The notes beneath the pieces are model-generated. The model saw only the letters and a program-made list of their open reading frames with translations. It made no database searches and was not told the origin of the DNA. Below, piece by piece: positions 35,957-45,609 of a DNA stretch of 64,000 nucleotides. Each line of letters starts with the position of its first letter. Positions within the stretch are counted from its first letter, which is position 1. The stretch is from Cephaloticoccus sp. (GTDB lineage Bacteria; Verrucomicrobiota; Verrucomicrobiia; Opitutales; Opitutaceae): the NCBI GenBank assembly GCA_030833445.1, contig JAURHD010000005.1:120494-184493 (forward strand). Reading direction: 5' to 3'. Position numbers and translations under genes: made by a program.

Positions 35957-37519
35957 ATGAACCGCTTGGCCGCACGCTGGCACCGGTTCTCGGAACTCTA
36001 CAAAAAGGAAATTTGGCAGCAGTCCTACCTACAGGACAATTCCCTGCGGGGTAAACTCTACACCCTGCTTCGGATCATCTCGATTACCATCACGGTATTC
36101 ACCGAGACCCGGGCTGCCAGCCGGGCCGCCGCGCTGAGTTTCAGCTCATTACTCGGTTTTGGTCCACTAGTCGCTATCGCCATGGTGGTGGCAGGTATGG
36201 TGGTGGATAAGGATGACCCGAATCTTGCGGCCAATACCCTGAACAAGATGATTCAGTTCATCGCCCCGCAGGTCGGCCAATACGAATCGCTGACGGCGGG
36301 TAAATCCAATAGCCCCAGCTCCACGAGCAGTGATCTCGCCAAGGCCATTGCCCCGGACCCGACTCTGCAAGCCGGCACTAATCCAGATCTGGTGACCGAA
36401 ACCGCTCCCCCCAAAGTCAACCCCGAGTTGGTGGAGCTGATCAATGGGGTCGTAGCGGGATCGAAGTCGGGCACAGCCGGGACCCTTGGAGCGCTGACGT
36501 TGGTTTTCATTGTCATCCTGCTCTTCAAGTCGATCGAGGATACCTTTAATGAAATCTGGGGGGTGCGGGAGGGCCGATCATGGCTCATGCGCATCATCTA
36601 CTACTGGACGATATTGACCCTCGGGGCGGTGATCTTTTTCGGCGCCGTCACCCTGTTGGGGGCCGGGGCATTCATCAACGTGTTCGTTGAAAAACTGCCC
36701 TACGGCAACGAACTGGTCAACGCCACCCGCTGGATGCTGCCGCTCGCTTCGGGCTCACTAGTCGTGGTGATGCTCACCCTGTTTTACCGCTACATCCCCA
36801 ATACCCATGTATTTTGGCGGGCGGCATTTATCGGGGCCCTAATTGTCGCCTTGCTCCTGCTGTTAAACAATTTTCTCGCCTTCATCTATGTGCGCCGCGT
36901 GGTGCTTTCCCGAAGCCTCTACGGATCACTCGGCATTCTCCCGATCCTGATGTTTGGCCTGTATATATTCTGGCTCTACGTGCTGATCGGAGGGCAGATC
37001 AGCTATGCGGTGCAGAATGTGCATTTCCGCAGCAGTCAAAACGCTTGGAGCACGTTGTCCGCCTCCACCCGCGAACGCCTTTCCCTTGTGGTGCTACTGA
37101 CCATCGGACGCCGCTGGCAAAATTGCCTGCCGCCCTGCACCGTCTCGCAACTCGGCACCATGATCAAAGTGCCCACCCAAATCCTGAACGAGTGCATCAA
37201 TCTGCTGGTGGACATGAAATTGATCACCCCCATCCCGCCGGCGGATGCCGATCCCTCCACCGATCTGCTCTACCAACCCTCGCGTCCGCTCAACCGTATC
37301 ACGCTGGCTGATTTCAAACGTAACATCGAAAACCACGGCGAAAACCCGGCAGGTGAGACGATTGACATCCTGGATCCCGTGTTGGGCCAATACAACGAGG
37401 CCATCCAAAAGGGCCGTCAGGCCGAGTTTTTCCGCAAACCACTGGACCAGCTGTTCGATGAATACGCCTTCGAGAGCTCACGCCCTCCGTTTAGTTTCGG
37501 ACCCAAGCAACACAGCTGA
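35957..37519 (+). CDS. YihY/BrkB-family (UPF0761) inner membrane protein
   Basis: 520 aa from ATG 35957. Family hallmarks: FTETRAASRAAALSFSSLLGFGPLVAIAM near residue 50, SIEDTFNEIWGVREGRSWLMR near 190, and helices through 360 (ILPILMFGLYIFWLYVLIGGQISYAVQN). Unusual insert of about 75 polar residues (95-170, Ser/Pro/Asn-rich). A C-terminal winged-helix-like region (TLSASTRERLSLVVLLTIGRR, then PTQILNECINLLVDMKLI) follows the membrane part, as in longer family members. Function unproven in the family. Confidence 0.85.
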   Translation: MNRLAARWHRFSELYKKEIWQQSYLQDNSLRGKLYTLLRIISITITVFTETRAASRAAALSFSSLLGFGPLVAIAMVVAGMVVDKDDPNLAANTLNKMIQFIAPQVGQYESLTAGKSNSPSSTSSDLAKAIAPDPTLQAGTNPDLVTETAPPKVNPELVELINGVVAGSKSGTAGTLGALTLVFIVILLFKSIEDTFNEIWGVREGRSWLMRIIYYWTILTLGAVIFFGAVTLLGAGAFINVFVEKLPYGNELVNATRWMLPLASGSLVVVMLTLFYRYIPNTHVFWRAAFIGALIVALLLLLNNFLAFIYVRRVVLSRSLYGSLGILPILMFGLYIFWLYVLIGGQISYAVQNVHFRSSQNAWSTLSASTRERLSLVVLLTIGRRWQNCLPPCTVSQLGTMIKVPTQILNECINLLVDMKLITPIPPADADPSTDLLYQPSRPLNRITLADFKRNIENHGENPAGETIDILDPVLGQYNEAIQKGRQAEFFRKPLDQLFDEYAFESSRPPFSFGPKQHS

Positions 37520-37577
37520 CCGCCCAAATAACCCTTGCCTAGCGGGCGCTCACACCTAGCTTGGCCGGTTTATCCCC

Positions 37578-39239
37578 ATGTTTACCTGGATCCAGCGCTA
37601 CTTTCAGAGACATTTCGGCATTATCTTCGCCTTGATATTGGCGGCTATGGCCATCCCTTTGGTGGTCGTATTCGCGCCATCAGCCGGCATCGGCCAAGGT
37701 GATCGCAAAATCGCCACCCGAGAAGTCTTCGGTTACAACCTCGGCTCACAAGAGGATCAAGCCCGACTTTTTGGCGACGCCAACCTCAGTGCCACCATGC
37801 AGCTGGGCTACGCCGGTATCGGCGGCGAGCAGCTCCAAGCCTACGCCCTGCAACGGGCCGCCGCCCTGCAACTCGCGAACGAGTGGCATATCCCGGCCAG
37901 CACCAAGGACGAAATCGCCGACTATATCAAGACCCTGCGGACCTTCAGCACTCCCGAAGGTGGCTTCGATGCCAAGCGCTATGCCGGTTTTGTCGAATCC
38001 CTGAAGTCGGGCAGTCAGATAAGCCAATCGGATGTCAGCCGGATTTTTAACGACGATGTTCGGGCTGAGAAGGTTCGCACCATTCTAGCCGGTCCCGGTT
38101 ATGTGCTCGACGCGGATGTTGAGAGTCAGCTGAAGCGGATTGAAACCACGTGGACGCTGGGGGTAGCTACCATCGCCTACGATTCTTACAAACCTGACAT
38201 CAATCCGACCAACGACCAACTCGCGAAATTTTTCGGCGAAAACAGCTTCCGTTACGAGATCAGTCCACGGGTCAGCGCCACCTACGTAGCTTTTCCAAAA
38301 AGTACCTACGCAGCGCAGATCACGTTGACCGAAGATGAATTGCACGCCCTGTTCGAATCCAGTCCGGGCCGTTTCACCAAACCTTCGGCCGATGGTAAAT
38401 CCACCGTCCCCGCCACGACGGCAGATTTCGCCCTGGTTCGCAGCCAAGTCGAAAACACCCTGCGTAACGCCAAGGCACAACGACTCGCGACCAAAGCCGC
38501 CTCGGATCTCACCCTCGCAATTTACGAGAGCAAACTGAGCAACGATCCCCCTGTCCTCACGTCGTTCCTCGCCGCGCACCAGGTCAAAGAGCTCCCTCTG
38601 CAACCTTTCACCGAATCGGATGGTCCAAGCGAACTCGGTAATTCGGCCGACGTGGCGGAAGCCGCCTTCAAGCTGAATGCTGAACGCTTCTATTCCGATG
38701 CCATCCCTGTTAGTGATGGAGCCGTAATGCTATTTTGGAAAGATACCCTGCCGGCCCGGACCCCGCTGCTCAGCGAAGTGTTGGCCAAGGTCACGGCCGA
38801 TTACATCGACAATGAAAAGCGCAAGCAATTCGTCGAACTCGGTCGTCGGGTAAAATCTTCACTCGAAACCAAACTCAAAGCGGGTGACACCTTCGCCAAT
38901 GCGATCAAAGCAGTGGCGAGCGCCAACGCCGTCCAGATCACCACCAAGGAAGTCAAGCCGTTCAGCCTTTCGAACCCGCCCAAGGAAGACGAATTTACCC
39001 AGTTCAACGTGCTGGAAAATCTCAACCAAGGGAGTGTTTCCGACATGATTATCACGCGCGAATCCGGTGTGCTTGTCCATGCCGCCGGCAAACAATTGCC
39101 TGATCTGAACCCAGCCAATCCGCAATACGCGCAGATCCGCCGTCAGATTGCCGCCTACACCTCTCGGATGAGCGTCAACACCTTGCTCAGTGAAATGGTT
39201 GCCAAGGAGCTCGCCAAATCCGAGCCCAAGCTCAACTAA
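37578..39239 (+). CDS. PpiD/SurA-like membrane-anchored protein
   Basis: 553 aa. One N-terminal membrane helix (residues 13-35, FGIIFALILAAMAIPLVVVFAP) then a large periplasmic part. The N-terminal helical region resembles SurA_N (LNLGSQ-type element followed by a LQAYALQRAAALQLANEWHI helix). A distinct parvulin catalytic domain is not evident, so it may be a chaperone without isomerase activity. Coiled Lys/Ala-rich stretch about 410-445. Terminator follows directly. Moderately sure of family, not of activity. Confidence 0.7.
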   Translation: MFTWIQRYFQRHFGIIFALILAAMAIPLVVVFAPSAGIGQGDRKIATREVFGYNLGSQEDQARLFGDANLSATMQLGYAGIGGEQLQAYALQRAAALQLANEWHIPASTKDEIADYIKTLRTFSTPEGGFDAKRYAGFVESLKSGSQISQSDVSRIFNDDVRAEKVRTILAGPGYVLDADVESQLKRIETTWTLGVATIAYDSYKPDINPTNDQLAKFFGENSFRYEISPRVSATYVAFPKSTYAAQITLTEDELHALFESSPGRFTKPSADGKSTVPATTADFALVRSQVENTLRNAKAQRLATKAASDLTLAIYESKLSNDPPVLTSFLAAHQVKELPLQPFTESDGPSELGNSADVAEAAFKLNAERFYSDAIPVSDGAVMLFWKDTLPARTPLLSEVLAKVTADYIDNEKRKQFVELGRRVKSSLETKLKAGDTFANAIKAVASANAVQITTKEVKPFSLSNPPKEDEFTQFNVLENLNQGSVSDMIITRESGVLVHAAGKQLPDLNPANPQYAQIRRQIAAYTSRMSVNTLLSEMVAKELAKSEPKLN

Positions 39240-39248
39240 GCCCCCCAG

Positions 39249-39273
39249 CCCGCCGCACCCCGGCGGGTTTTTT
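39249..39273 (+). terminator. rho-independent terminator after PpiD/SurA-like gene
   Basis: CCCGCCG/CGGCGGG stem (39249-39255 and 39261-39267), 5-nt loop, T6 run 39268-39273, 10 nt after the stop. The remaining 262 nt to the TolC-like gene are AT-richer but show no gene; an imperfect repeat TTTCTGTAA/TTTTCGGTAA is the only feature seen. Confidence 0.9.
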
Positions 39274-39535
39274 ATTGGCCGATAGTCCCGACCGTTTATC
39301 CATGACGATGACCGTTCGCCCCATTTAGGCTGGAAGCTGGCCGCCCGTCGGGAAGATAATAACCCTACATGGCGATCCTTGCCCGGTTACCAATTTCATT
39401 ATCCGCGCAACCAACCGCCGGTGACAGCGTCTCATTTCCTTCAACCTCCCTTTTCTGTAATTTTCGGTAACTTTTCACGAATCAGCGTGTTCTCAATTCA
39501 CCACGAACTTTATCTGTAAACACAACCGCCACGCC

Positions 39536-41050
39536 ATGTTGCCACTGATGCCCTCTTTCGCCCCTCTTCGCAAAGCCCTGATCCTGACTCTATGTGCCGC
39601 CCTGCCCTTGATGGCCGCAGAGCCCAAGGCGGCCAGTCAGACGAACGAATTGACCCTGCGTGAGTGTATCGCCCGGGCGTTGGACAAAAACTTCAACCTC
39701 AAGCTTCAGAGCTACGACAGTGCGAATGCCCTCGAGAGCCTTGCCCTGTCGCAGTCGGACTTCGATCCGAACTTCACGTTGACCACGAGCAAGTCAGTCA
39801 ACCAGGCGGATGTGGCCACCACCACGCTAACCGGCACCCGGAGTGAAAACCTCAGCACCCGCATCGGGGTCAGCCAAAAAATCTCGACCGGCGCCACACT
39901 CAACCTGAGCAGCAGTCTGGACCGCAGTGCGACCAACAACACCTTCGCCACCTTGAATCCCGCCTATGATGCGGACGTCACCCTTTCGATCAGTCAGCCC
40001 CTTTTGAAAAATGCCGGTTCCACCGTCAATCGTGCCGCCATCGAGCGCGCGGAAATCGGTCTGGAAATTGCCAACTTGAACTACCGGGGCCGCGTGTTGC
40101 AGCTCGTGAGTGACACCGAGTCCGCCTACTACAACCTCGTCTTTGCCCGCGAGCAGTTGAAGGTCCGCAAGAGCAGTTTTGAACTCGCGGAGAAGCTCTA
40201 TTCGGAAAACAAGACCCGGAAAAATACCGGAGTCGCCACCGATCTCGATGTGCTGCAGGCCGAGGTCGGCGTTGAGACCGCCCGACGGAATGTCCTCTTG
40301 GCGGAACAAGCCGTCAGCAATGCGGAGGATGGTTTGCTGAACCTGATCGGCCAGTTCGAATTCGACTCAACCTTGGGTGAAGTCTCCATGTCGATGAGCA
40401 ACAATTTCGCGCCCAGTTTTGATGTCTCCTATCAACTCGCCCGGGACAACCAACCCGATTACCTGGCGGCCAGCAATGCGCTGAAACAGCTGGAGATAGA
40501 TGTTGCTGCAGCCAAGCGCAACCGGCTGCCATCCCTCGATCTAGGTGGCGCCGTCGGTTATAATTCCCGCGACAGCAGTGCGAGCAGCGCCATCGATCGT
40601 CTGCCCAATGGCGATGGCTATGCATGGCAGGTTGATCTCTCCCTGAAGATTCCGTGGGGGATGCGTTCTGAAAAAGCCCGCTACAACACCGCGCTCAACT
40701 ATCTCCGCCGCCAAGAAACCCGCGTCCGTCAAATTGAGCAGGACCTGACGGTTCAGGTGCGGTCGGCCGTGCGTTCAGTGGAAACCAATCAGGCCAGTGT
40801 CGAGATTTCGCACAAAGCCACCGAATTGAGCGCGAAACAATACGAATTGGAAAAAGCCCGTTTTGATGCCGGTCTTTCGACCAGCCGGCGGGTCCTCGAA
40901 GCCCAGGATGATTTGGAAACCGCCCGGGTGGCCGAGTTGCAGGCCCGCGTTAATTTGCGCACCGCCGCGGCTGAGCTGCAGCGGTTGGACGGCTCATCCC
41001 TGGCATACTACAATATCTCGTTGGATGACCAGATGGTGTCCGCGAAGTAA
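39536..41050 (+). CDS. TolC-family outer membrane channel protein
   Basis: 504 aa. Signal peptide residues 1-27 (ALILTLCAALPLMAA). Two internally similar halves of long helices with beta segments, as in TolC/OEP proteins: LTLRECIARALDKNFNLKL opens the first, YQLARDNQPDYLAASNALKQ the second; helix motifs GVATDLDVLQAEVGVETAR and GLSTSRRVLEAQDDLETAR are the classic OEP repeats. No membrane-fusion or transporter gene adjoins it, so its pump partner is elsewhere. Ends 15 nt from the convergent miaA. Confidence 0.9.
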   Translation: MLPLMPSFAPLRKALILTLCAALPLMAAEPKAASQTNELTLRECIARALDKNFNLKLQSYDSANALESLALSQSDFDPNFTLTTSKSVNQADVATTTLTGTRSENLSTRIGVSQKISTGATLNLSSSLDRSATNNTFATLNPAYDADVTLSISQPLLKNAGSTVNRAAIERAEIGLEIANLNYRGRVLQLVSDTESAYYNLVFAREQLKVRKSSFELAEKLYSENKTRKNTGVATDLDVLQAEVGVETARRNVLLAEQAVSNAEDGLLNLIGQFEFDSTLGEVSMSMSNNFAPSFDVSYQLARDNQPDYLAASNALKQLEIDVAAAKRNRLPSLDLGGAVGYNSRDSSASSAIDRLPNGDGYAWQVDLSLKIPWGMRSEKARYNTALNYLRRQETRVRQIEQDLTVQVRSAVRSVETNQASVEISHKATELSAKQYELEKARFDAGLSTSRRVLEAQDDLETARVAELQARVNLRTAAAELQRLDGSSLAYYNISLDDQMVSAK

Positions 41051-41064
41051 GTCTTCCCCGCCGG

Positions 41065-41973
41065 TCACACCGTGAACAATTCCTGCGGGCGGCAAGTTGC
41101 CGCCTCGATCTGCGAGTGCTCCGGCAGCTGCGTGCGAAACCACGTGCGCTGTTTCTTCACCAGTGCGCGGGTATTTTTAACAATCTCATCGGCCAGGGCC
41201 TCCGCGGCAATCTCACCCCGCAGCATCGCCCGCACTTCCCGGTAGCCAATGGCGGCCGCGCCACTGAGATTTCGCTCCAAACCGCTTTTCAGCAGCCGTT
41301 CCACTTCCTCCACCAAACCAGTGGCGATCATCAGGTCGACTCGCAACCGGATGCGCTTATCCAGCTCCTCTGGCGAACGGGTCAACTCCACCAGTTGCAC
41401 CGGAAAATCGGCAAAGGGTGCAGGTTGAACCGCAAAGTCTGCCTGTAGCTCGACGACCGTCCGACCGGAGGCCAGACAGCGTTCCAGGGCACGGGCCACT
41501 CGTCGCGGATTCGCAACGTCGAGGACACCGAGTCCCGTGGGATTCAGTCGGTTCAATTCGGCCACGGCCTCATCCAAGGATAATTGTGCCACGACCTGTC
41601 GAACTTCATCCGTGACCTTGATGCCGTCCGCCACCGGTCCGAAGAATGCCTTCAAATAGAACCCGCTCCCACCCGTCACCAAGATCGGATTTCCTCGCGC
41701 GCTGATCTGCTTCACCGTGGCTTGAGCCAGCTTTACATAACGGGCGATGTCCATCGCCTCGGCCGGCTCACAAATATCGATCAGATGGTGCGGCACGCGC
41801 GCCAATTCGTCCTTCGTGGGTTTGGCCGTGCCAATATCCATTCCACGATAAAACAGCAGGGAGTCACACGAGATGATTTCCGCCTCACGGGCCTCCGCCC
41901 ATTGCAGGGCGGCTTCCGTCTTGCCAACTGCCGTGCAGCCGGTGAGCACATGGATGACCGGATAAGTGGACAT
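41065..41973 (-). CDS. miaA: tRNA dimethylallyltransferase MiaA
   Basis: Adds an isopentenyl group to A37 of tRNAs reading UNN codons. 302 aa from ATG 41971-41973 (a GTG at 41994 is also in frame). P-loop GCTAVGKT at residues 12-19; CDSLLFYRGMDIGTAKPT; LVTGGSGFYLKAFF; ANPRRVARALE; AAIGYREV; and late KNTRALVKKQRTWFR, all diagnostic. Confidence 0.96.
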   Translation of the reverse strand: MSTYPVIHVLTGCTAVGKTEAALQWAEAREAEIISCDSLLFYRGMDIGTAKPTKDELARVPHHLIDICEPAEAMDIARYVKLAQATVKQISARGNPILVTGGSGFYLKAFFGPVADGIKVTDEVRQVVAQLSLDEAVAELNRLNPTGLGVLDVANPRRVARALERCLASGRTVVELQADFAVQPAPFADFPVQLVELTRSPEELDKRIRLRVDLMIATGLVEEVERLLKSGLERNLSGAAAIGYREVRAMLRGEIAAEALADEIVKNTRALVKKQRTWFRTQLPEHSQIEAATCRPQELFTV

Positions 41974-42086
41974 GCGAAACTTACTAGTGGCCACGGACGG
42001 CCAGGTTACAAGCGCGTGATTTTCCTGCCTTGGACCCAGTTACACACTCGCCGAAAAGCCCAACGCCGCTCTAGCCTGTCACCGGC

Positions 42087-43097
42087 TTGAAACTACGCTT
42101 CATCTTCAACCCCAAGTCCGGCCACAACGCCCGCAATCCTCATTTGCTGCACCGGACGCAGGAATTCATTAATCGCCATCAGTTGAATGCCACGGTCGTC
42201 GCCACCGCCCGACCGCTGCACGCCACGGAATTGGCGCGCCAGGCCATCGAGGAAGGATGCGACACCATCGTGGCCATCGGCGGGGACGGCACCATGAACG
42301 AAGTCGCCACGGCGTTGATCAACACCCCGGCCACCTTGGGTTTGATTCCTTGCGGATCAGGCAACGGCTTGGGCCGTCACCTCGGCATTCCCAATCCGGG
42401 CAAGGGTGCCTACCGTAATCTGCTGCATGGCACCGTGCGGGTCATTGATACCGGGGAAGCCAATGGCCGGCCCTTTTTCAATGTGATGGGCCTCGGTTTC
42501 GATGCGGAGATCAGTCATCGTTTTACGACCGTGGCCCGGCGGGGTTTCAGCGCCTATGTCGGCACCACGCTCAAGGCATGGCGCAGTTATGTCCCGCCTG
42601 AGGTTCGTATTAAGGGCGGCGGTCGGGATTTAACCACGCGTGCCTTCATCCTGTCCGTGGCTAATTCAGATCAATTCGGCAATAACTGCTATATCGCGCC
42701 CGGCGCCCGGGTCGATGACGGCATGCTGAACCTGACGGTATTAAAACCGGTAAATCTATTCCAAGCCATTCCGCTGGGGTTCCGGCTGTTCACCAAACGT
42801 GTCGCGGGCAGCAAACATGCAATTACCTTGAGCGACCGGACCTTCGTCGTGGAGCGCAGTGCCCCGGGTTTGATTCATACGGATGGGGAACCTTTCGCCA
42901 CCGATGCAAAGGTATCTGTATCCGTGTTACCGGGCAGTCTCCGGGTGTTGGTTCCGGGGTCTAGTCGCCAACATGACCGCCCGATCGCGGCCGGCGGACT
43001 TGGCGGCATAGAGCGCATCATCGGCTGCAGTCACCAAAGCTTCCTTCGTCTTGCCGTGTGCGGGATACATGTCGATCCCGGCACTGATCGTGACTGA
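42087..43097 (+). CDS. YegS/diacylglycerol kinase-like lipid kinase
   Basis: 336 aa beginning at a TTG (42087), chosen because the family's first strand KLRFIFNPKSG starts there and no ATG precedes it. DAGK catalytic motif IGGDGTMNE with Gly65-Gly-Asp-Gly-Thr69, IPCGSGNGLGRHLGIP, and a C-terminal lobe ending at VSVLPGSLRVLVP. About 45 further residues (HDRPIAAGGLGGIERIIGC...) are antisense to the GGDEF gene and look like read-through past a lost stop. Overlaps that gene by 171 nt tail to tail. Confidence 0.87.
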   Translation: MKLRFIFNPKSGHNARNPHLLHRTQEFINRHQLNATVVATARPLHATELARQAIEEGCDTIVAIGGDGTMNEVATALINTPATLGLIPCGSGNGLGRHLGIPNPGKGAYRNLLHGTVRVIDTGEANGRPFFNVMGLGFDAEISHRFTTVARRGFSAYVGTTLKAWRSYVPPEVRIKGGGRDLTTRAFILSVANSDQFGNNCYIAPGARVDDGMLNLTVLKPVNLFQAIPLGFRLFTKRVAGSKHAITLSDRTFVVERSAPGLIHTDGEPFATDAKVSVSVLPGSLRVLVPGSSRQHDRPIAAGGLGGIERIIGCSHQSFLRLAVCGIHVDPGTDRD

Positions 43098-43856
43098 CAG
43101 GGAATTATGTTCGGTCTCGATCGGAGTTTTGCGAATATCTGCACAGAGCCGTTGGGCCAGCTCACGCGCCATCGTGGCATCACACTCAAACATCAGGACG
43201 GCAAATTCCTCGCCGCCATAGCGCATCACGCGATCAACGGTGCGCACCCGCGACTGCAACCGGCGGGCCACCTCGGCCAGCACAGTGTCGCCGATCGGAT
43301 GCCCATGGGTGTCGTTCACCTGCTTAAAATGATCGATATCCAATAAGATCACCGCAAACGAACGGCCAAATCGTTCCGATCGGTCCCGTTCGTCGTCAAG
43401 GGTCTGGTCAAATACCCGACGATTCAACAAACCGGTCAGCTCATCCCGGGTGGCCAGCTTCCGGAGCGCTTCCAGCGTATCCCCGAGTTTCAAGGCATAG
43501 CGGAGGGAGCGTTCCAATACGGCCGCATTGATTTCACCTTTGACGAGATAATCCAACGCCCCGGAATTCATGGCTTGGATATCCACGGCCGAACCGGTCT
43601 CAGCGGTCAGAAAAATAATCGGCACCCGACACCCCTGCTCGGTAGCTTCTTGGATCAATTCCAGTCCGTCCCGTTGACCCAGACGGTAATCGAGCAGACA
43701 GGCGGTGTAATCACCGGCCAACAATGCCCGAAGCCCATCCTCATAGTTCGATTGCCAGTCCAACTCATAATCTCGGGCCACAAAGGCCTTGAACAGCTGC
43801 TGTGTCAGCCGGAACTGCAGCCGGTCATCATCGATAAGCAGAATCTTTCTCGGCAT
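42927..43856 (-). CDS. response regulator with GGDEF domain (diguanylate cyclase)
   Basis: Makes c-di-GMP under control of a receiver domain. 309 aa: REC domain residues 3-120 with acidic pair Asp10-Asp11 and phospho-acceptor Asp56 (CLLDYRLG), Lys106 (YLVKGE); GGDEF domain 135-300 with active-site GGEEF at 214-218 and an intact inhibitory site RTVD at 205-208, five residues ahead. So product feedback inhibition is expected. No sensor kinase is adjacent. C-terminus overlaps the lipid kinase gene on the other strand. Confidence 0.94.
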   Translation of the reverse strand: MPRKILLIDDDRLQFRLTQQLFKAFVARDYELDWQSNYEDGLRALLAGDYTACLLDYRLGQRDGLELIQEATEQGCRVPIIFLTAETGSAVDIQAMNSGALDYLVKGEINAAVLERSLRYALKLGDTLEALRKLATRDELTGLLNRRVFDQTLDDERDRSERFGRSFAVILLDIDHFKQVNDTHGHPIGDTVLAEVARRLQSRVRTVDRVMRYGGEEFAVLMFECDATMARELAQRLCADIRKTPIETEHNSLSVTISAGIDMYPAHGKTKEALVTAADDALYAAKSAGRDRAVMLATRPRNQHPETAR

Positions 43857-43865
43857 GCGGCTACC

Positions 43866-44672
43866 TCAGGCGGAACGTTTCGTGCCGGCAACCAAGTCAA
43901 CCGTGACCGCCTTGAGTTGAGCATAGATTTTATCCGCCGAACCAAGATTATCCCGGATCGCATTAACGAGCGCACTGCCGACCACCACGCCGTCGGCCAG
44001 AGCGGCCACCTGGGTGACTTGTGCCCGGGTTGAAATGCCAAAGCCAACTACCACTGGCAAATTCGTGCGGGCCTTGATCCGCGCCAGGGCCTCGGGAATA
44101 TTGGCCGCCACCTGATCGCGAACGCCCGTGACGCCTTCCCGTGAAACATAATAGATGAAGCCGGTCGTGCTGGCGGCGATTTTCGAAATGCGTTCATCCG
44201 GCGTGGTCGGCGCCACAATGAACACTGTTTCCACCCCATGTTTTTTTCCGGCGGCCAGCACTTCACCGGCTTCCTCCGGTGGCAGATCCAAGGTGAGCAT
44301 GCCATCTACCCCGGCAGCCTTGGCCAGCTTGATGTAAGCATCGACCCCATTGGCGAAAACCAAGTTATAGTAGGTGTAAAATACGATCGGCACCTCACTG
44401 AACTCGCGCACCCGGCGCACCAATTCAAAGACCTTGGACGTGTTCATCCCACTGGCCAGGGCACGTTGGGCTGCCAATTGGTTGGTCAATCCATCCGCCA
44501 ACGGATCGGAAAAGGGCACGCCCAGTTCGAGGATATCCACCCCATTCTCTACCAACGTGCGGCAAGCAGCCACGGAAGTTTCCAGATCAGGATCCCCGGC
44601 GCACAGATACGCCACGAAAGCGGAGCGATGGGACGAACGGGCCTGGGCAAAGGCATGAGCGATACGAGACAT
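43866..44672 (-). CDS. trpA: tryptophan synthase alpha chain
   Basis: Cleaves indole-3-glycerol phosphate. 268 aa from ATG 44670-44672. Catalytic Glu49 (LELGVPFSD) and Asp60 (LADG) fall at the E. coli numbers. The next residues read LTNQ where the family has PTIQ, a mild departure. Phosphate-site motif GFGISTRAQV and late VVVGSALV are present. No trpB or other trp gene is next to it. The frame is open upstream to 45014 but that part is antisense to nothing conserved and Cys/Arg-rich. Confidence 0.95.
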   Translation of the reverse strand: MSRIAHAFAQARSSHRSAFVAYLCAGDPDLETSVAACRTLVENGVDILELGVPFSDPLADGLTNQLAAQRALASGMNTSKVFELVRRVREFSEVPIVFYTYYNLVFANGVDAYIKLAKAAGVDGMLTLDLPPEEAGEVLAAGKKHGVETVFIVAPTTPDERISKIAASTTGFIYYVSREGVTGVRDQVAANIPEALARIKARTNLPVVVGFGISTRAQVTQVAALADGVVVGSALVNAIRDNLGSADKIYAQLKAVTVDLVAGTKRSA

Positions 44673-44730
44673 GGTGGGACATAAGCACTGCACGACAAAT
44701 CCAGCCGGCGCAAAGTCTGTTTTGCGCGAA

Positions 44731-45504
44731 TTATTCCAAGTGGAAATCCACCCAAACCGGCCGGTGATCAGAGAGGAGGCTGCGCACCACTTCACTTTTA
44801 ACCTCGCAGCATGCCGGTGGTAGAAAAATGAAATCCAACCCCCGGCTCGGCAATGGCGAGGGAAAGGTGAGTCCGCCCTTCGGGTGAAGGGTGTAATCAC
44901 CATGCAGCAAGAAATAACGCAGCAGCTCCGCCGTCGCATCAGGTCGGTGGGCCTGATTGTTGAGGTCGCCGCAGACGATCGGCGGCATGTGCCAATGGTC
45001 CCGCCGATCGGCATGCTTGGTGGTCACATAGTCCATGACCTGCTCCACCTGACGGAAGCGGTGCACCCGGGAGCGGTAGTGCAAATGGAGATTTACCATG
45101 GGCAGACGCCGACCCCCGATATCAATCTCCACGTATAGAAATCCCTTTTCTCCCACCGTGCGCGAACCGAAGACAATATTTTCGGATTCGATGATCGGAT
45201 GGCGCGAGAGAAAGGCGTTGCCGTAGTTCAGATTCATCAGGCCGGTTCGCCGATTATTAATGCCAAACACGGCATGTTGATAACCGGTGTGCGCCTGCAA
45301 ATACTCCAAATGATCGAAATTACCCGCCCAACGGGAGTTCTGGTCGATCTCCTGCAAGGCGACGACATCGGGATTCAATTCATTGATCAACCGGCCGATT
45401 TTGCGCAGATTTGCCCGTAATTTACGCCCCAGCGTCAACCCCTGGATCGGCGTTAACCCACGTCCATGGGCGATGTTAAAGGTAAGGATTCGCAAGCGCT
45501 GCAT
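44731..45504 (-). CDS. endonuclease/exonuclease/phosphatase (EEP) family hydrolase
   Basis: 257 aa, metal-dependent DNase I-like fold. Key blocks in order: LRILTFNIAHGRG, VVALQEID (metal-ligand Glu), MVNLHLHYRS (catalytic His), VCGDLNNQAH (Asp/Asn), GLDFIFLPP, and C-terminal LLSDHRPVWVDF (Asp-His pair). No signal peptide. Could hydrolyse a phosphodiester in nucleic acid or lipid; not decidable. Divergent from tRNA-His. Confidence 0.87.
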   Translation of the reverse strand: MQRLRILTFNIAHGRGLTPIQGLTLGRKLRANLRKIGRLINELNPDVVALQEIDQNSRWAGNFDHLEYLQAHTGYQHAVFGINNRRTGLMNLNYGNAFLSRHPIIESENIVFGSRTVGEKGFLYVEIDIGGRRLPMVNLHLHYRSRVHRFRQVEQVMDYVTTKHADRRDHWHMPPIVCGDLNNQAHRPDATAELLRYFLLHGDYTLHPKGGLTFPSPLPSRGLDFIFLPPACCEVKSEVVRSLLSDHRPVWVDFHLE

Positions 45505-45566
45505 GAGACTACCATAGCTGTCAGGATGCCAGTTTGGCAGCAACCGCAATCACCGGGAACTAGGGA

Positions 45567-45595
45567 TTGACAGAGGCTGGACTGGCCGCGAATTT
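45567..45595 (+). promoter_or_regulatory. candidate promoter for tRNA-His
   Basis: Consensus -35 TTGACA at 45567-45572; 17 nt on, a weak -10 GAATTT at 45590-45595; expected start about 8 nt before the tRNA. Matches the arrangement seen at tRNA-Asn. Confidence 0.42.
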
Positions 45596-45609
45596 CGTCG
45601 GCTCTACAC

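Noticed and set aside
43866..45014. Extended N-terminus of TrpA (382 codons)
   Set aside because: Upstream part is Cys/Arg-rich, overlaps the EEP gene on the same strand in another frame, and the TrpA start with correctly numbered Glu49/Asp60 is at 44672.
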